Assembly (NCBI RefSeq): GCF_022814865.1
Contig: NZ_JAKVRD010000023.1
Coordinates: 1-62,293, forward strand
Origin: Shimia aestuarii
Lineage (GTDB): Bacteria > Pseudomonadota > Alphaproteobacteria > Rhodobacterales > Rhodobacteraceae
Length of the DNA stretch: 62,293 bases
Reading direction: 5' to 3'
The notes beneath the pieces are model-generated. The model did no database searches. It was not told the DNA's origin and saw nothing but the letters and a program-made list of their open reading frames with translations. Below, one piece after another: positions 26,682 to 35,485 of the stretch (position 1 is the first letter of the stretch; every line of letters begins with the position of its first letter). Both the position numbers and the translations under genes were made by a program.

Positions 26682-26734
26682 ACAGACCCCTGTTTTTCCT
26701 TGTGAAACGCCCCCGTTTCGCGCACCAATATGCC

Positions 26735-27397
26735 ATGCAAAGCGTGCCCTTTACCCTTGCCGGAACCCGCCTCGAAGCCCTCGGCTCCGGCGCGCTCTGG
26801 TGGCAGGACCGCAGCCTCCTTTGCGTCTCTGATTTGCATTTGGGAAAGTCCGACCGCCTTGCCCGCAACGGTGCCGCCCCCCTGCCCCCATACGAGACCC
26901 GCGACACGCTCCTGCGGCTTGAGGCGGACCTGACACAGACCGGCGCCGGAACGGTCATCTGCCTCGGCGATAGCTTCGATGACCTCGCCGCGCTTGAAAG
27001 CCTGTCCGAAGATGACCGCCTCTGGATCGCACGGCTTCAGGCCGGGCGGCGCTGGGTTTGGATCGAAGGCAATCACGATCCCGGCCCGATCGACCTCGGC
27101 GGCAGTCACCTCTCTGAACTGCCCGCACCGCCCCTGACCTTTCGACATATCGCGAAACCGGGGAAAAGCGGCGAAATTTCAGGCCATTACCACCCCAAGG
27201 CGACGATCCGCACGCGCCACCGCACGATCACGCGCCCGGCTTTTCTGTTTGATACGGACCGGGTGATCCTCCCCGCCTATGGCACTTATACGGGTGGCCT
27301 GCGCAGCCACGATGCTGCACTCACGTCGCTTATGCGCCCCGAGGCCCGCGCCATCCTGACGGGGCCGACACCGCGCCTTGTCGACATGCCACGCTAA
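26735..27397 (+). CDS. pdeM: Ligase-associated phosphoesterase/endonuclease PdeM
   Basis: Metallophosphoesterase of 220 residues of the PdeM type. The calcineurin-like motifs are in order: DLHLGK (about 34), GDSFDD (about 70), EGNHDPG (about 107) and GHYHP (about 147). The ATG at 26735 begins MQSVPFTLAG, as in the family. It works with the upstream Lhr-like helicase in DNA damage repair by comparison with the ligase-associated clusters. The tandem repeats lie in the 106-base gap. It ends overlapping the LytTR gene end by 4 bases (convergent). Confidence 0.88.
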   Translation: MQSVPFTLAGTRLEALGSGALWWQDRSLLCVSDLHLGKSDRLARNGAAPLPPYETRDTLLRLEADLTQTGAGTVICLGDSFDDLAALESLSEDDRLWIARLQAGRRWVWIEGNHDPGPIDLGGSHLSELPAPPLTFRHIAKPGKSGEISGHYHPKATIRTRHRTITRPAFLFDTDRVILPAYGTYTGGLRSHDAALTSLMRPEARAILTGPTPRLVDMPR

Positions 27398-28281
27398 AGA
27401 AGCCCCGCCTCTTCTAAGATCGGTCGCGCGCCCCGGCTGACCGGCACCCGCGCGCCTGTGTGCAGGCTGAGGAAAAGGCGGCCTTGGTCGCGCACCACCC
27501 CATCAATCGCCTCTCGGGCGACCCAATGGGACCGGTGCACCCGCAGCCCCGGCACTCCATCCATCGCATCAATCGCATCCGCAAGCCGCATCCGAAGCGA
27601 CGTCGTGCCCTTTTCCGTGTGCACATCCACATGATGATCGCAGACCGACAAATGCAGGATCGTCTCCCCCGCGTCTTCCGGCAAGCGTCGCAGCAAAACC
27701 GGCCGCGCCCCCTCCGCCGCTTCCGGTTCAGGATCTGAGCGCGGCTCTTCCTCCGCAACCGTAGGGGGCGCAGATTTGGCCCCGCGCCGCACCACCAATT
27801 GGCGCAGGAACACCACGCCCACAGTCACCAAGAGCACGTTCACGAACAAAACGGGCAGGTCCGGCGTCATCGGCCGAGCGTGGGTGAAAAGCTGCGTCAC
27901 GCCCCAAACACCGCCGGTCACGAAGACCGCCGTGAGCACCGCGCCGCCAAGGGCCTCCCAAACGCTGCCAGCCTCGGCGCCAGCCAGGGCGATCAAGCCG
28001 AACGCCGTCCGACCAAGCAGGATCGACACCACGGACACAAGGCCCCAGTAGACCGCTCTCTCGGAAAGGGACATGGCGTCAAAGGTGCCGAACGGTCCTG
28101 CGAACGCGCCGATCAATGCAGCAAGCAAAGCAATCGCGATGATCTCCACCGAAAGGAGTTTCCGGTATGAACGCAAGAAGTCTGCCGCTCGCTCTGTCAC
28201 CGTATCCGCCTGTGCCGTTTCGTCATTCCGCGCAAAGCCCTCTTGACGCGAAGGGCGCACGCTTGAACCCTGATTATGCAT
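27394..28281 (-). CDS. Membrane-bound LytTR-domain regulator
   Basis: Protein of 295 residues with about four membrane helices (near 42-62, 76-98, 112-132, 142-162), a Pro/Glu linker (170-195) and a C-terminal LytTR DNA-binding domain (about 205-292; HLSVCDHHVDVHTEKG and GLRVHRSHWVAREAI). There is no receiver domain, so it is a membrane-anchored single-component regulator. Such proteins sense membrane or extracellular cues; the target is unknown. It is divergent from the thioesterase gene over only about 30 bases, which could hold a shared control region. Confidence 0.83.
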   Translation of the reverse strand: MHNQGSSVRPSRQEGFARNDETAQADTVTERAADFLRSYRKLLSVEIIAIALLAALIGAFAGPFGTFDAMSLSERAVYWGLVSVVSILLGRTAFGLIALAGAEAGSVWEALGGAVLTAVFVTGGVWGVTQLFTHARPMTPDLPVLFVNVLLVTVGVVFLRQLVVRRGAKSAPPTVAEEEPRSDPEPEAAEGARPVLLRRLPEDAGETILHLSVCDHHVDVHTEKGTTSLRMRLADAIDAMDGVPGLRVHRSHWVAREAIDGVVRDQGRLFLSLHTGARVPVSRGARPILEEAGLL

Positions 28282-28311
28282 GACGCGACAAAATCGAGAA
28301 GGGGAATGTAA

Positions 28312-28740
28312 GTGGCTTTGTCACCGCAAGTAATTCAGAAACTCCATAAAAGTTTCGCCGCTCAGGCCATGATGGACACGATCGGGGCCTCGATCGAGGA
28401 CATTTCCAAGGGCCAAGTGACCCTGATCAGTGAGATTCGCCCCTCCTGCCTGCAACAACACGGTTTCGGCCATGCGGCCCTGACCTTCGCGCTTGGCGAT
28501 ACGGCGGCGGGCTACGCGGCGTTGAGCGTCATGCCAGATGAGGCCGAGGTGTTGACCACGGAAATGAAGATCAACCTTCTCGCGCCCTCCAAGGGCCGTC
28601 GCCTGCGCGCCGTGGGGCGTGTCATCAAACCCGGTCGTCGCCTCGTCATTACCCAAGCCGATGTCTATGCCGAAGACGAGAGCGGCACCGAGACCCATAT
28701 CGCGCTCCTGACTGGCACGATGATCCCCGTTCTTCCATAG
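28312..28740 (+). CDS. PaaI-type hotdog thioesterase
   Basis: Acyl-CoA thioesterase-like protein of 142 residues with the hotdog fold and the family core QQHGFGHAALTFALGDTAAGYAA (in parts QQHGFGHAALT and FALGDTAAGYAA). The GTG at 28312 is the start, 9 bases after GAGAAGGGG. Directly before it in the same frame is ATG TAA at 28306-28311, a start codon followed at once by a stop. Substrate unknown; phenylacetyl-CoA catabolism is typical of the family but no paa genes are here. Confidence 0.8.
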   Translation: MALSPQVIQKLHKSFAAQAMMDTIGASIEDISKGQVTLISEIRPSCLQQHGFGHAALTFALGDTAAGYAALSVMPDEAEVLTTEMKINLLAPSKGRRLRAVGRVIKPGRRLVITQADVYAEDESGTETHIALLTGTMIPVLP

Positions 28741-28780
28741 GCCATAGAAAAAGGGCCGGTCCCTCGCGACGCAGCCCTTC

Positions 28781-28812
28781 TTCTTCTCTGTGCAAATACT
28801 CCCGCCGGAGGC
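28781..28812. repeat. Dispersed palindromic element, copy 1
   Basis: Holds the 17-mer ATACTCCCGCCGGAGGC at 28796-28812, preceded by TTCTTCTCTGTG. It lies between the convergent thioesterase and folD genes. CTCCCGCCGGAG can form a hairpin. The same 17-mer occurs at 43662 and 47281. Confidence 0.75.
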
Positions 28813-28813
28813 G

Positions 28814-29716
28814 TCAGGCCGTCAGGCCTTCTGGCTCGGCAAGCCCGTTCGCGCGGCAGCAGGCCGTCACGGTGTTCGCGAGCAGGCAGGCAATGGTCAT
28901 CGGACCAACACCGCCCGGCACCGGGGTGATCGCGCCGGCCTTCTCGGCACAGCTTTCGAAATGGCAATCGCCGACGAGGCGCGTCTTGCCTTCGCCCTTT
29001 TCCGGTGCGTCGATGCGGTTGATACCCACGTCGATCACCGTCGCCCCTTCCTTGATCCAGTCGCCCGGCACCATCTCGGGACGGCCCACGGCGGCGACCA
29101 CGATATCGGCGCGGCGCACGACCTCGGGAAGGTCTTTCGTGCGCGAATGCGCGATGGTCACGGTGCAGCTATCGCCAAGCAGAAGCTGCGCCATCGGTTT
29201 GCCGACGATGTTCGAACGTCCAATCACAACCGCATCCATGCCCGACAGGCTCCCGTGATGGTCGCGCAGCATCATCAGACAGCCAAGCGGCGTGCACGGC
29301 ACCATGCTCTTCTGTCCGGTGCCAAGAAGGCCAACGTTGGAGATGTGGAACCCGTCCACGTCCTTTTCCGGTGCGATGCTGTTGATGACGAGATCTTCGT
29401 CGAGATGCCCCGGAAGCGGAAGCTGCACGAGGATACCATGCACCGCCGGATCCGTGTTGAGCTTGTCGATCAGCGCCAGCAGGTCCGCCTCGGACGTATC
29501 GGCGTCGAGCTTATGCTCAAAGGAATTCATGCCAACTTCGACGGTCTGCTTGCCCTTGGAACGCACATAGACCTGACTTGCAGGATCTTCGCCCACGAGC
29601 ACGACCGCGAGGCCCGGCGTGATGCCGTTCTCTTCCTTAAGACGCGCCACGTGATGCGCAACTTTCTCGCGCACCGTCGCCGCAAAGGCTTTCCCGTCAA
29701 TGATCTGCGCCGTCAT
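28814..29716 (-). CDS. folD: Bifunctional methylene-THF dehydrogenase / methenyl-THF cyclohydrolase
   Basis: Interconverts 5,10-methylene- and 10-formyl-tetrahydrofolate. 300 residues; Tyr-x3-Lys region YVRSKGK and the family runs [26 protein letters not shown] and [10 protein letters not shown]. Start at 29716 (MTAQIIDG) with an AGGAAG site; the ATG ten codons earlier is less likely. It lies in the fhs-chorismate mutase-folD group, so it probably supplies or consumes C1 units with Fhs. Confidence 0.95.
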   Translation of the reverse strand: MTAQIIDGKAFAATVREKVAHHVARLKEENGITPGLAVVLVGEDPASQVYVRSKGKQTVEVGMNSFEHKLDADTSEADLLALIDKLNTDPAVHGILVQLPLPGHLDEDLVINSIAPEKDVDGFHISNVGLLGTGQKSMVPCTPLGCLMMLRDHHGSLSGMDAVVIGRSNIVGKPMAQLLLGDSCTVTIAHSRTKDLPEVVRRADIVVAAVGRPEMVPGDWIKEGATVIDVGINRIDAPEKGEGKTRLVGDCHFESCAEKAGAITPVPGGVGPMTIACLLANTVTACCRANGLAEPEGLTA

Positions 29717-29767
29717 GTCTGTCTTCCTTCTGCTCCACCCGGACAACGCCCACCAGCGCCCCGAGGT

Positions 29768-30073
29768 TCAATCTCCGCCAATCTGACGGGCTTCACGGGC
29801 AATGGACCACTCGATCAGATCCCGCCAAAGCCCTTCAGCCAAATCGGGATCAAGCCCTTCACCCTCTGCCGCCAGACGCACCTTGGTCACCACGTCTTCG
29901 ACCCGATCAGGTATGCGCGCGGGCAAGCCGGTCTGCGCCTTAATCTCGATCGCGCGGTCAATGTATCCCGCTCGTAGCGCCAGAAGCGAAATGAGCTTCC
30001 GGTCAAGGTCGTCGATTTCGCCGCGCAGCACTTGCATCGTGTCGCATGCACCGGGCGATTTCGGCTTGGTCAT
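29768..30073 (-). CDS. Chorismate mutase, AroQ type
   Basis: Small all-helical protein of 101 residues, chorismate to prephenate. Typical motifs are RGEIDDLDRKLISLLALRAGYI (in parts RGEIDDLDRKL and ISLLALRAGYI) and the Arg/Glu pattern ARIPDRVEDVVTKV. No fused prephenate dehydratase or dehydrogenase, and no other aromatic genes nearby: it lies between fhs (57 bases upstream) and folD (51 bases downstream). It might alternatively be an isochorismate pyruvate lyase-like member, but the sequence favours AroQ. Confidence 0.83.
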   Translation of the reverse strand: MTKPKSPGACDTMQVLRGEIDDLDRKLISLLALRAGYIDRAIEIKAQTGLPARIPDRVEDVVTKVRLAAEGEGLDPDLAEGLWRDLIEWSIAREARQIGGD

Positions 30074-30130
30074 CTTTGCTCGCTCCTGTGGCGCAAATCG
30101 CTTTGCGCCACAGAAATCTCATTTTGTCGC

Positions 30131-31807
30131 TTAGAACAAGCCCTCGATTTCGCCTTCTGCGTTGAGCCGGATATTCTCCGACGCAGGGCGCGACGGCAGG
30201 CCCGGCATGGTCATGATCTCGCCGCAGACGACGACGACGAACCCCGCGCCCGCGCTGAGACGCACTTCACGCACCGGCACCGAGTGACCAAGCGGCGCGC
30301 CGCGCAGGTTCGGGTCGGTCGAGAAGGAATACTGCGTCTTGGCCATGCAGATCGGCAGGTGGCCATAGCCCGCCTCTTCCCACTGGCGAAGCTGGTCGCG
30401 GATTTTCTGATCCGCGAGAACCTCGTCGGCGCGGTAGATGCGCTTGGCGATGGTTTCGATCTTCTCAAACAGGCTCAGCTCATCGCGGTAGAGCGGCGCG
30501 AACTGGCTGACGTTGGCATCCGCGATCTCGGCCACACGGGTGGCGAGCTCTTCGGTGCCTTCCGAGCCCTTGGCCCAGTGCTGGCAGAGGATCGCTTCGG
30601 AGCCCTGCGCCTCGACATAGTCCTTCACGGCCTGCACTTCGGCGTCGGTATCGGTGACGAAGTGGTTGATCGCGACGACAACCGGCACACCAAAGGTCTT
30701 GAGGTTCGAGATGTGACGGCCAAGGTTCGGGCAGCCTTCCTGAACCGCTTCGACGTTCTCTGCACCAAGGTCCGCCTTGGCAACACCACCGTTCATCTTC
30801 ATCGCGCGCACGGTCGCAACAAGCACCACACAGTCGGGCGCAAGGCCGGCCTTGCGGCACTTGATGTTCATGAACTTCTCGGCCCCGAGGTCGGCACCGA
30901 AACCGGCTTCGGTCACGACATAGTCAGCCACCTTGAGCGCGGTGGTGGTTGCCGCCACCGAGTTACAGCCATGCGCGATGTTGGCGAACGGGCCGCCGTG
31001 TACGAAGGCCGGGTTGTTCTCGAGGGTCTGCACGAGGTTCGGCTGCATCGCGTCCTTGAGCAGAACGGTCATCGCGCCGTCCGCCTTGATGTCGCGGCAG
31101 TAGATCGGGGTGCGGTCACGGCGATAGGCCACGATCATGTCGCCAAGGCGCTTCTCGAGATCTTCGAGGCTGGTCGCGAGGCAGAGGATCGCCATGACTT
31201 CCGAGGCCACGGTGATGTCGAAACCGGTCTGACGCGGGAACCCGTTGGCCACGCCACCAAGCGAGGTCACGACATCGCGCAGCGCGCGGTCGTTCATGTC
31301 GAGCACGCGTTTCCAGGTCACGCGGCGCTCGTCGATCTCGAGCGTGTTGCCCCAGTAGATGTGGTTGTCGATCATTGCCGACAGGAGGTTGTGCGCTGCG
31401 GTGATGGCGTGGAAGTCGCCGGTGAAGTGGAGGTTCATGTCCTCCATCGGCACGACCTGCGCATAGCCGCCGCCTGCCGCGCCGCCCTTCATCCCGAAGT
31501 TCGGGCCAAGCGATGCTTCGCGGATACAGATCGCCGCTTTCTTGCCGATACGGTTCAGACCGTCGCCAAGACCCACGGTGGTGGTGGTCTTGCCTTCGCC
31601 GGCCGGGGTCGGGTTGATGGCGGTCACAAGAATGAGCTTGCCGTTCTCGTTGCCCTGCACGGAGTTGATGAACTCTTGGCTCACCTTGGCCTTGTCATGG
31701 CCAAACGGCAGGAGCGAATCCGAGTCGATGCCCAGCTTCGCGCCGATCTCTTGGATCGGCTTCTTGTTTGCCTCGCGGGCAATTTCGATATCTGTTTTGT
31801 AGCTCAT
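30131..31807 (-). CDS. fhs: Formate--tetrahydrofolate ligase
   Basis: ATP-dependent synthesis of 10-formyl-THF from formate. 558 residues from the ATG at 31807; the P-loop is TPAGEGKTT (67-75) and the family runs [19 protein letters not shown] (shown to 19 residues) and [11 protein letters not shown] follow. Monofunctional, full length. The open frame extends upstream beyond the real start. With FolD it forms the C1-folate pathway used in formate assimilation and for glycine-betaine and DMSP-type C1 units in roseobacters. Confidence 0.96.
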   Translation of the reverse strand: MSYKTDIEIAREANKKPIQEIGAKLGIDSDSLLPFGHDKAKVSQEFINSVQGNENGKLILVTAINPTPAGEGKTTTTVGLGDGLNRIGKKAAICIREASLGPNFGMKGGAAGGGYAQVVPMEDMNLHFTGDFHAITAAHNLLSAMIDNHIYWGNTLEIDERRVTWKRVLDMNDRALRDVVTSLGGVANGFPRQTGFDITVASEVMAILCLATSLEDLEKRLGDMIVAYRRDRTPIYCRDIKADGAMTVLLKDAMQPNLVQTLENNPAFVHGGPFANIAHGCNSVAATTTALKVADYVVTEAGFGADLGAEKFMNIKCRKAGLAPDCVVLVATVRAMKMNGGVAKADLGAENVEAVQEGCPNLGRHISNLKTFGVPVVVAINHFVTDTDAEVQAVKDYVEAQGSEAILCQHWAKGSEGTEELATRVAEIADANVSQFAPLYRDELSLFEKIETIAKRIYRADEVLADQKIRDQLRQWEEAGYGHLPICMAKTQYSFSTDPNLRGAPLGHSVPVREVRLSAGAGFVVVVCGEIMTMPGLPSRPASENIRLNAEGEIEGLF

Positions 31808-31966
31808 GGCGATCCCTGTCCAGGCGGGGTTGGTTGAATTCTGCCCATTTGCATAACCCCTCAGCAACCTGAGTCGGGTCGCATTTCCGACATTTCCATC
31901 GCCGCTTGCGTCCAACATGTCGCAGCGGTTTCTTTTCGGAAACGTTTCTGACCGGCCCGGAAACGC

Positions 31967-31990
31967 AAAAACGCCCCGGTGAGGGGCGTT
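31967..31990 (-). terminator. Terminator after the MOSC gene
   Basis: AACGCCCC/GGGGCGTT stem (31970-31977 with 31983-31990), five-base loop, and TTTTTGC after it on the minus strand. Confidence 0.85.
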
Positions 31991-32016
31991 CTGTAAAATC
32001 AGCGATGAGTCCGCAG

Positions 32017-32616
32017 CTACTGCGCACGCGCCTCGTCGAGAGCGGCCCAGGGTCGTTGGTCGGGGATATGCAAGCGTAGGATATCGCCAATCCGGATCAC
32101 ACCCTCGCGCTCAACCCAGCCTACGACACCACGTTTGCCTTCCGCGGCCTCCTTGAAGGCCTTGCCTGCACCGGGCTGTTCTTTCTCGATGACGCGGCCG
32201 GGCAGGACACAGGGGCGGTTCTCCATGTCGATCACAATGGTCGCGCCACTATCGGCCTGAAGCCGCGACGAGGGCGGCAGGTGGCTGAAATCCGGCAAGC
32301 CGCGCAGGATCATCGACGCTCCGACCCATGCAGGATCAAACTCTTCCACGCCAATCGCCTCGGCCACCTGTTCAAGCTCTTCCGCCGACAAAAGCGACAA
32401 CTGCCGGGAATTGGCGATTTGCGTGCCCCGCGGATGTTGCGAAAGCACCCTGCTACACGAGGCCCGCGTCAACCCGCCATGGCATTCCCCCTCCACGCCG
32501 GCAAACCCGAGCGCCATTTCCTCAAGCGGCTCTGCGCGCAGGTCTTCGACACTGTCGGCCACCCTCCCGAGCCACAACACCTCGGCAAAAAAATCAGTTG
32601 GTTTCAGGGCGGGCAT
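32017..32616 (-). CDS. MOSC-domain protein
   Basis: Protein of 199 residues with a MOSC (molybdenum cofactor sulfurase C-terminal) beta-barrel: [12 protein letters not shown] near 40, NSRQLSLLS near 70, and a closing [15 protein letters not shown]. Family members bind the molybdenum cofactor or its sulfur for oxidases/reductases; here no partner is adjacent. It ends in a terminator and starts 14 bases after the methyltransferase stop, so the two are co-transcribed. Confidence 0.85.
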   Translation of the reverse strand: MPALKPTDFFAEVLWLGRVADSVEDLRAEPLEEMALGFAGVEGECHGGLTRASCSRVLSQHPRGTQIANSRQLSLLSAEELEQVAEAIGVEEFDPAWVGASMILRGLPDFSHLPPSSRLQADSGATIVIDMENRPCVLPGRVIEKEQPGAGKAFKEAAEGKRGVVGWVEREGVIRIGDILRLHIPDQRPWAALDEARAQ

Positions 32617-32630
32617 GGCTTTCCCTTTCT

Positions 32631-33407
32631 TCAGGACAAGGCGCGCTGCAGCACAAAAAACAGGCGGCGGAACGGGAACAAGACCGTCCCATCCGCGCGC
32701 AGCGGGTAGGCTTTCGCCATAGCTGCTTCATAGGCCTCGATCAAGCGGGCCTGATCCTCCGTATCCCCTGCCGCCTCAAGATAGGGGCGCCCATAGGTGC
32801 TTTCGGAAAAGAGCCGTACAGGATGGCCATCCGCCGCCGCGGGCAGGTTCTGGTAATACTCCGTTTCCCAGATGTGCAAGGCACCCAACGGTGAAAGCAG
32901 ATCGAAATAAGCGGCCGGGTCAAGAACCTCGGAACGCTTGCCAATCTCCCGATCGCCAAACAGGGCGGCAAAGGCCTCTCCCCAGCCCCGATGTGACGGC
33001 GCGTGGGTCTGATGTGGCATCTGCACGGCAAGAACGCCCCCCGACACGAGGCATTGCGCCAGACGCGGCAATAGCGTCTCATGCTCATCGAGCCATTGCA
33101 GGGCCGCATTGGAAAACACGAGCGCAGGGGCGGTATCGGGCTCCCACGCGGCGATATCGGCCTCAAGCAACTCGCTGAACCCCTCGGTCTCGAGCGCCTT
33201 GCCAAGCATTTTCGGAGAGCGGTCCACGCCAACAAGACGTCGACCCGGATACCGCATGGCAAGCGCAGCCCCCATGACACCACTGCCACAACCAAGATCC
33301 ACGATATCACCGCCCGGCACGTCTCCGACCCGCGCCAGAAGATCTAGCGCTGGCTGAAGCCGCACATCGGCGAACCGGCCATAGCTATCAGGTCTCCAAT
33401 CCCTCAT
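32631..33407 (-). CDS. tam: Trans-aconitate 2-methyltransferase-like SAM methyltransferase
   Basis: SAM-dependent class I methyltransferase, 258 residues. Motif I is VDLGCGSGVMGAALA, followed by LVGVDRSPKML and VFSNAALQWLDEH; the N-terminal WRPDSYGRFADVRLQPALDLLARV (in parts WRPDSYGRFAD and VRLQPALDLLARV) is the Tam-type lead. Start at 33407 has GAGGCAAG upstream. Tam methylates trans-aconitate, a by-product that inhibits aconitase. Tam identity is likely but not certain. Confidence 0.8.
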   Translation of the reverse strand: MRDWRPDSYGRFADVRLQPALDLLARVGDVPGGDIVDLGCGSGVMGAALAMRYPGRRLVGVDRSPKMLGKALETEGFSELLEADIAAWEPDTAPALVFSNAALQWLDEHETLLPRLAQCLVSGGVLAVQMPHQTHAPSHRGWGEAFAALFGDREIGKRSEVLDPAAYFDLLSPLGALHIWETEYYQNLPAAADGHPVRLFSESTYGRPYLEAAGDTEDQARLIEAYEAAMAKAYPLRADGTVLFPFRRLFFVLQRALS

Positions 33408-33430
33408 CGCATCTTGCCTCCCCTCATCAT

Positions 33431-33458
33431 AAAAAAGGCCGGGGTTTCCCCCGGCCTT
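33431..33458 (-). terminator. Rho-independent terminator of ftsH
   Basis: AAGGCCGGGG (33435-33444) pairs with CCCCGGCCTT (33449-33458), four-base loop, followed by a T run on the minus strand (A tract 33431-33436). Confidence 0.9.
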
Positions 33459-33465
33459 CCTGTCG

Positions 33466-35385
33466 TCATGCTGTCGGTTCCGGTTCCATACCGCCATCGC
33501 CCTCAGGCTTCTTGCGCGGTTTGGTCTTCGGGATCGCAGTGACCGAGGGCGCATTGCCTTCACCCTCGTCCCCGGCGTCGTCCTCGCCCGATTGCGGCGG
33601 CTCGCCCCGCATCACGCGTTTGATCTCGTCGCCGGTCAGCGTTTCGTACTCAAGAAGCCCCTGCGCAAGGCGCTCCCATTCTTCGTTCTTCTCGGTGAGA
33701 ACCTTGTAGGCGCGCTCATAGCCCCCTTGGATGAGGCGCTTAACCTCTTCCTCGATAAGCTCCTTCGTGTGCGCCGAGACCGAGAAACCGCCGGTATTGC
33801 CCTGATAGCCCTCATGCGCCTCGGCATAGTCGATATTGCCGACCTTGTCGGACATGCCCCAGCGCATCACCATGGCACGCGCCAACTGGCTCGCCTGCAT
33901 GATGTCGCCCGCCGGGCCGTTCGACACGTGATCTTCGCCGTATTTGAGGATCTCTGCGGCCTTGCCCGCCATGGTCATGGCAAGCTTCTGCTCGCATTCA
34001 TCGCGGTGATAGTTGAGACGGTCCATCTCAGGCAGGCTGACCACCATCCCCAACGCGCCACCACGCGGAATGATCGTCGCCTTATAGACCGGATCACAGA
34101 GCGGCAGCTCGAGGCCGACAACGGCATGGCCCGCTTCGTGATAGGCGGTCTTTTCCTTCTGGTCCTGCGTGAGCACCATCGAGCGACGCTCGGCCCCCAT
34201 CATGACCTTGTCCTTGGCGTTCTCGAAATCTTCCATGGTCACGAACCGCCGTCCCACGCGCGCCGCCATAAGCGCCGCCTCGTTCACGAGGTTGGCAAGG
34301 TCCGCCCCGGAAAAGCCCGGCGTGCCGCGCGCGATGATGCGCAGGTCGACATCCGGGCCAAGCGGGGTCTTGCGGGCATGGACGCCAAGGATCTTCTCGC
34401 GGCCCTTGATATCGGGGTTGCCCACGGTGACGTTGCGGTCAAAACGACCGGGACGCAGAAGCGCCGGGTCAAGAACGTCTTTACGGTTGGTCGCGGCAAG
34501 GATGATGACGCCTTCATTGGCCTCGAACCCGTCCATCTCGACCAGAAGCTGGTTGAGCGTCTGTTCGCGCTCGTCATTGCCACCACCGATGCCAACACCG
34601 CGCGACCGGCCCACGGCGTCGATCTCGTCGATGAAGACGATACAGGGCGCGTTCTTCTTCGCCTGCTCGAACATGTCGCGCACACGGCTTGCGCCGACAC
34701 CGACGAACATCTCAACGAAATCCGAACCGGAAATGGTGAAGAAGGGCACGCCCGCCTCGCCCGCAATCGCGCGCGCAAGAAGCGTCTTACCCGTACCCGG
34801 AGGGCCCACAAGAAGCGCGCCTTTCGGGATCTTGCCGCCAAGGCGCGAGAATTTCTGCGGGTTGCGCAGGAATTCAACGATCTCTTCAAGCTCTTCCTTG
34901 GCTTCGTCGATGCCTGCCACGTCGTCAAAGGTCACGCGGCCATGTTTCTCGGTAAGCATCTTGGCCTTGGACTTGCCAAAGCCCATCGCGCCGCCTTTGC
35001 CGCCGCCCTGCATCCGGTTCATGAAATAGATCCACACACCGATCAAAAGGAGGAACGGCAGCAGGCTCAGGATGAACGACTGAAAGCCCGATTGCTCTTG
35101 GCTCTCGGCCTTGATCGGGATGCCATTGTCGATCAGAAGCTTGGTCACTTCTGCGTCTTCCGGCTTGATGGTGACAAAATCGCCGCCGCTCGTCGTCCGG
35201 TAGCGAACCTGTTCCCCGTCGAGCGTGACGCTGCTGACGTTGCCATCATCGACGGCCTGCACGAACTCCGAATAGCCGATCTCGCGGCTTTGCAGGTTGT
35301 TGTTGCCACCGCTGAACAGGTTGAAAAGGGCGAGGATCAGCAGAAACAGAACCACCCAAAATGCAATGTTGCGTGCGTTGCCCAA
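33466..35385 (-). CDS. ftsH: ATP-dependent zinc metalloprotease FtsH
   Basis: Membrane AAA+ protease that degrades sigma-32, misassembled membrane proteins and others. Two membrane helices flank a periplasmic domain; Walker A GPPGTGKT near 194-201, the SRH region, and zinc motif HEAGH near 416-420. The start is taken as the TTG at 35385: the protein then begins [10 protein letters not shown] and GGGAG lies seven bases before it. A TTG at 35400 is also open but lacks that spacing. A sigma-32-like promoter lies 58-85 bases upstream and a strong terminator follows. Confidence 0.93.
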   Translation of the reverse strand: MGNARNIAFWVVLFLLILALFNLFSGGNNNLQSREIGYSEFVQAVDDGNVSSVTLDGEQVRYRTTSGGDFVTIKPEDAEVTKLLIDNGIPIKAESQEQSGFQSFILSLLPFLLLIGVWIYFMNRMQGGGKGGAMGFGKSKAKMLTEKHGRVTFDDVAGIDEAKEELEEIVEFLRNPQKFSRLGGKIPKGALLVGPPGTGKTLLARAIAGEAGVPFFTISGSDFVEMFVGVGASRVRDMFEQAKKNAPCIVFIDEIDAVGRSRGVGIGGGNDEREQTLNQLLVEMDGFEANEGVIILAATNRKDVLDPALLRPGRFDRNVTVGNPDIKGREKILGVHARKTPLGPDVDLRIIARGTPGFSGADLANLVNEAALMAARVGRRFVTMEDFENAKDKVMMGAERRSMVLTQDQKEKTAYHEAGHAVVGLELPLCDPVYKATIIPRGGALGMVVSLPEMDRLNYHRDECEQKLAMTMAGKAAEILKYGEDHVSNGPAGDIMQASQLARAMVMRWGMSDKVGNIDYAEAHEGYQGNTGGFSVSAHTKELIEEEVKRLIQGGYERAYKVLTEKNEEWERLAQGLLEYETLTGDEIKRVMRGEPPQSGEDDAGDEGEGNAPSVTAIPKTKPRKKPEGDGGMEPEPTA

Positions 35386-35442
35386 GGCAAAATCTCCCAA
35401 TCATTGAGTTCCGCTGTCCGTAGCACAGCGGGCTACACTCCT

Positions 35443-35470
35443 AAATAGAGATCAGAGCATTATGTTCAAT
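35443..35470 (-). promoter_or_regulatory. Candidate RpoH (sigma-32) promoter of ftsH
   Basis: On the minus strand ATTG (35470-35467), 17 bases, TCTATTT (35449-35443) then AGG. This differs by one base in each box from the alphaproteobacterial sigma-32 consensus CTTG-N17/18-CYTATNTNNG. ftsH is a classical heat-shock gene, which supports it. Confidence 0.55.
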
Positions 35471-35485
35471 GCGTGAATCGCGGCA

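Noticed and set aside
30032..31837. 601-codon plus-strand frame over fhs
   Set aside because: Antisense shadow, rich in His/Arg from complementary codons, without domains.
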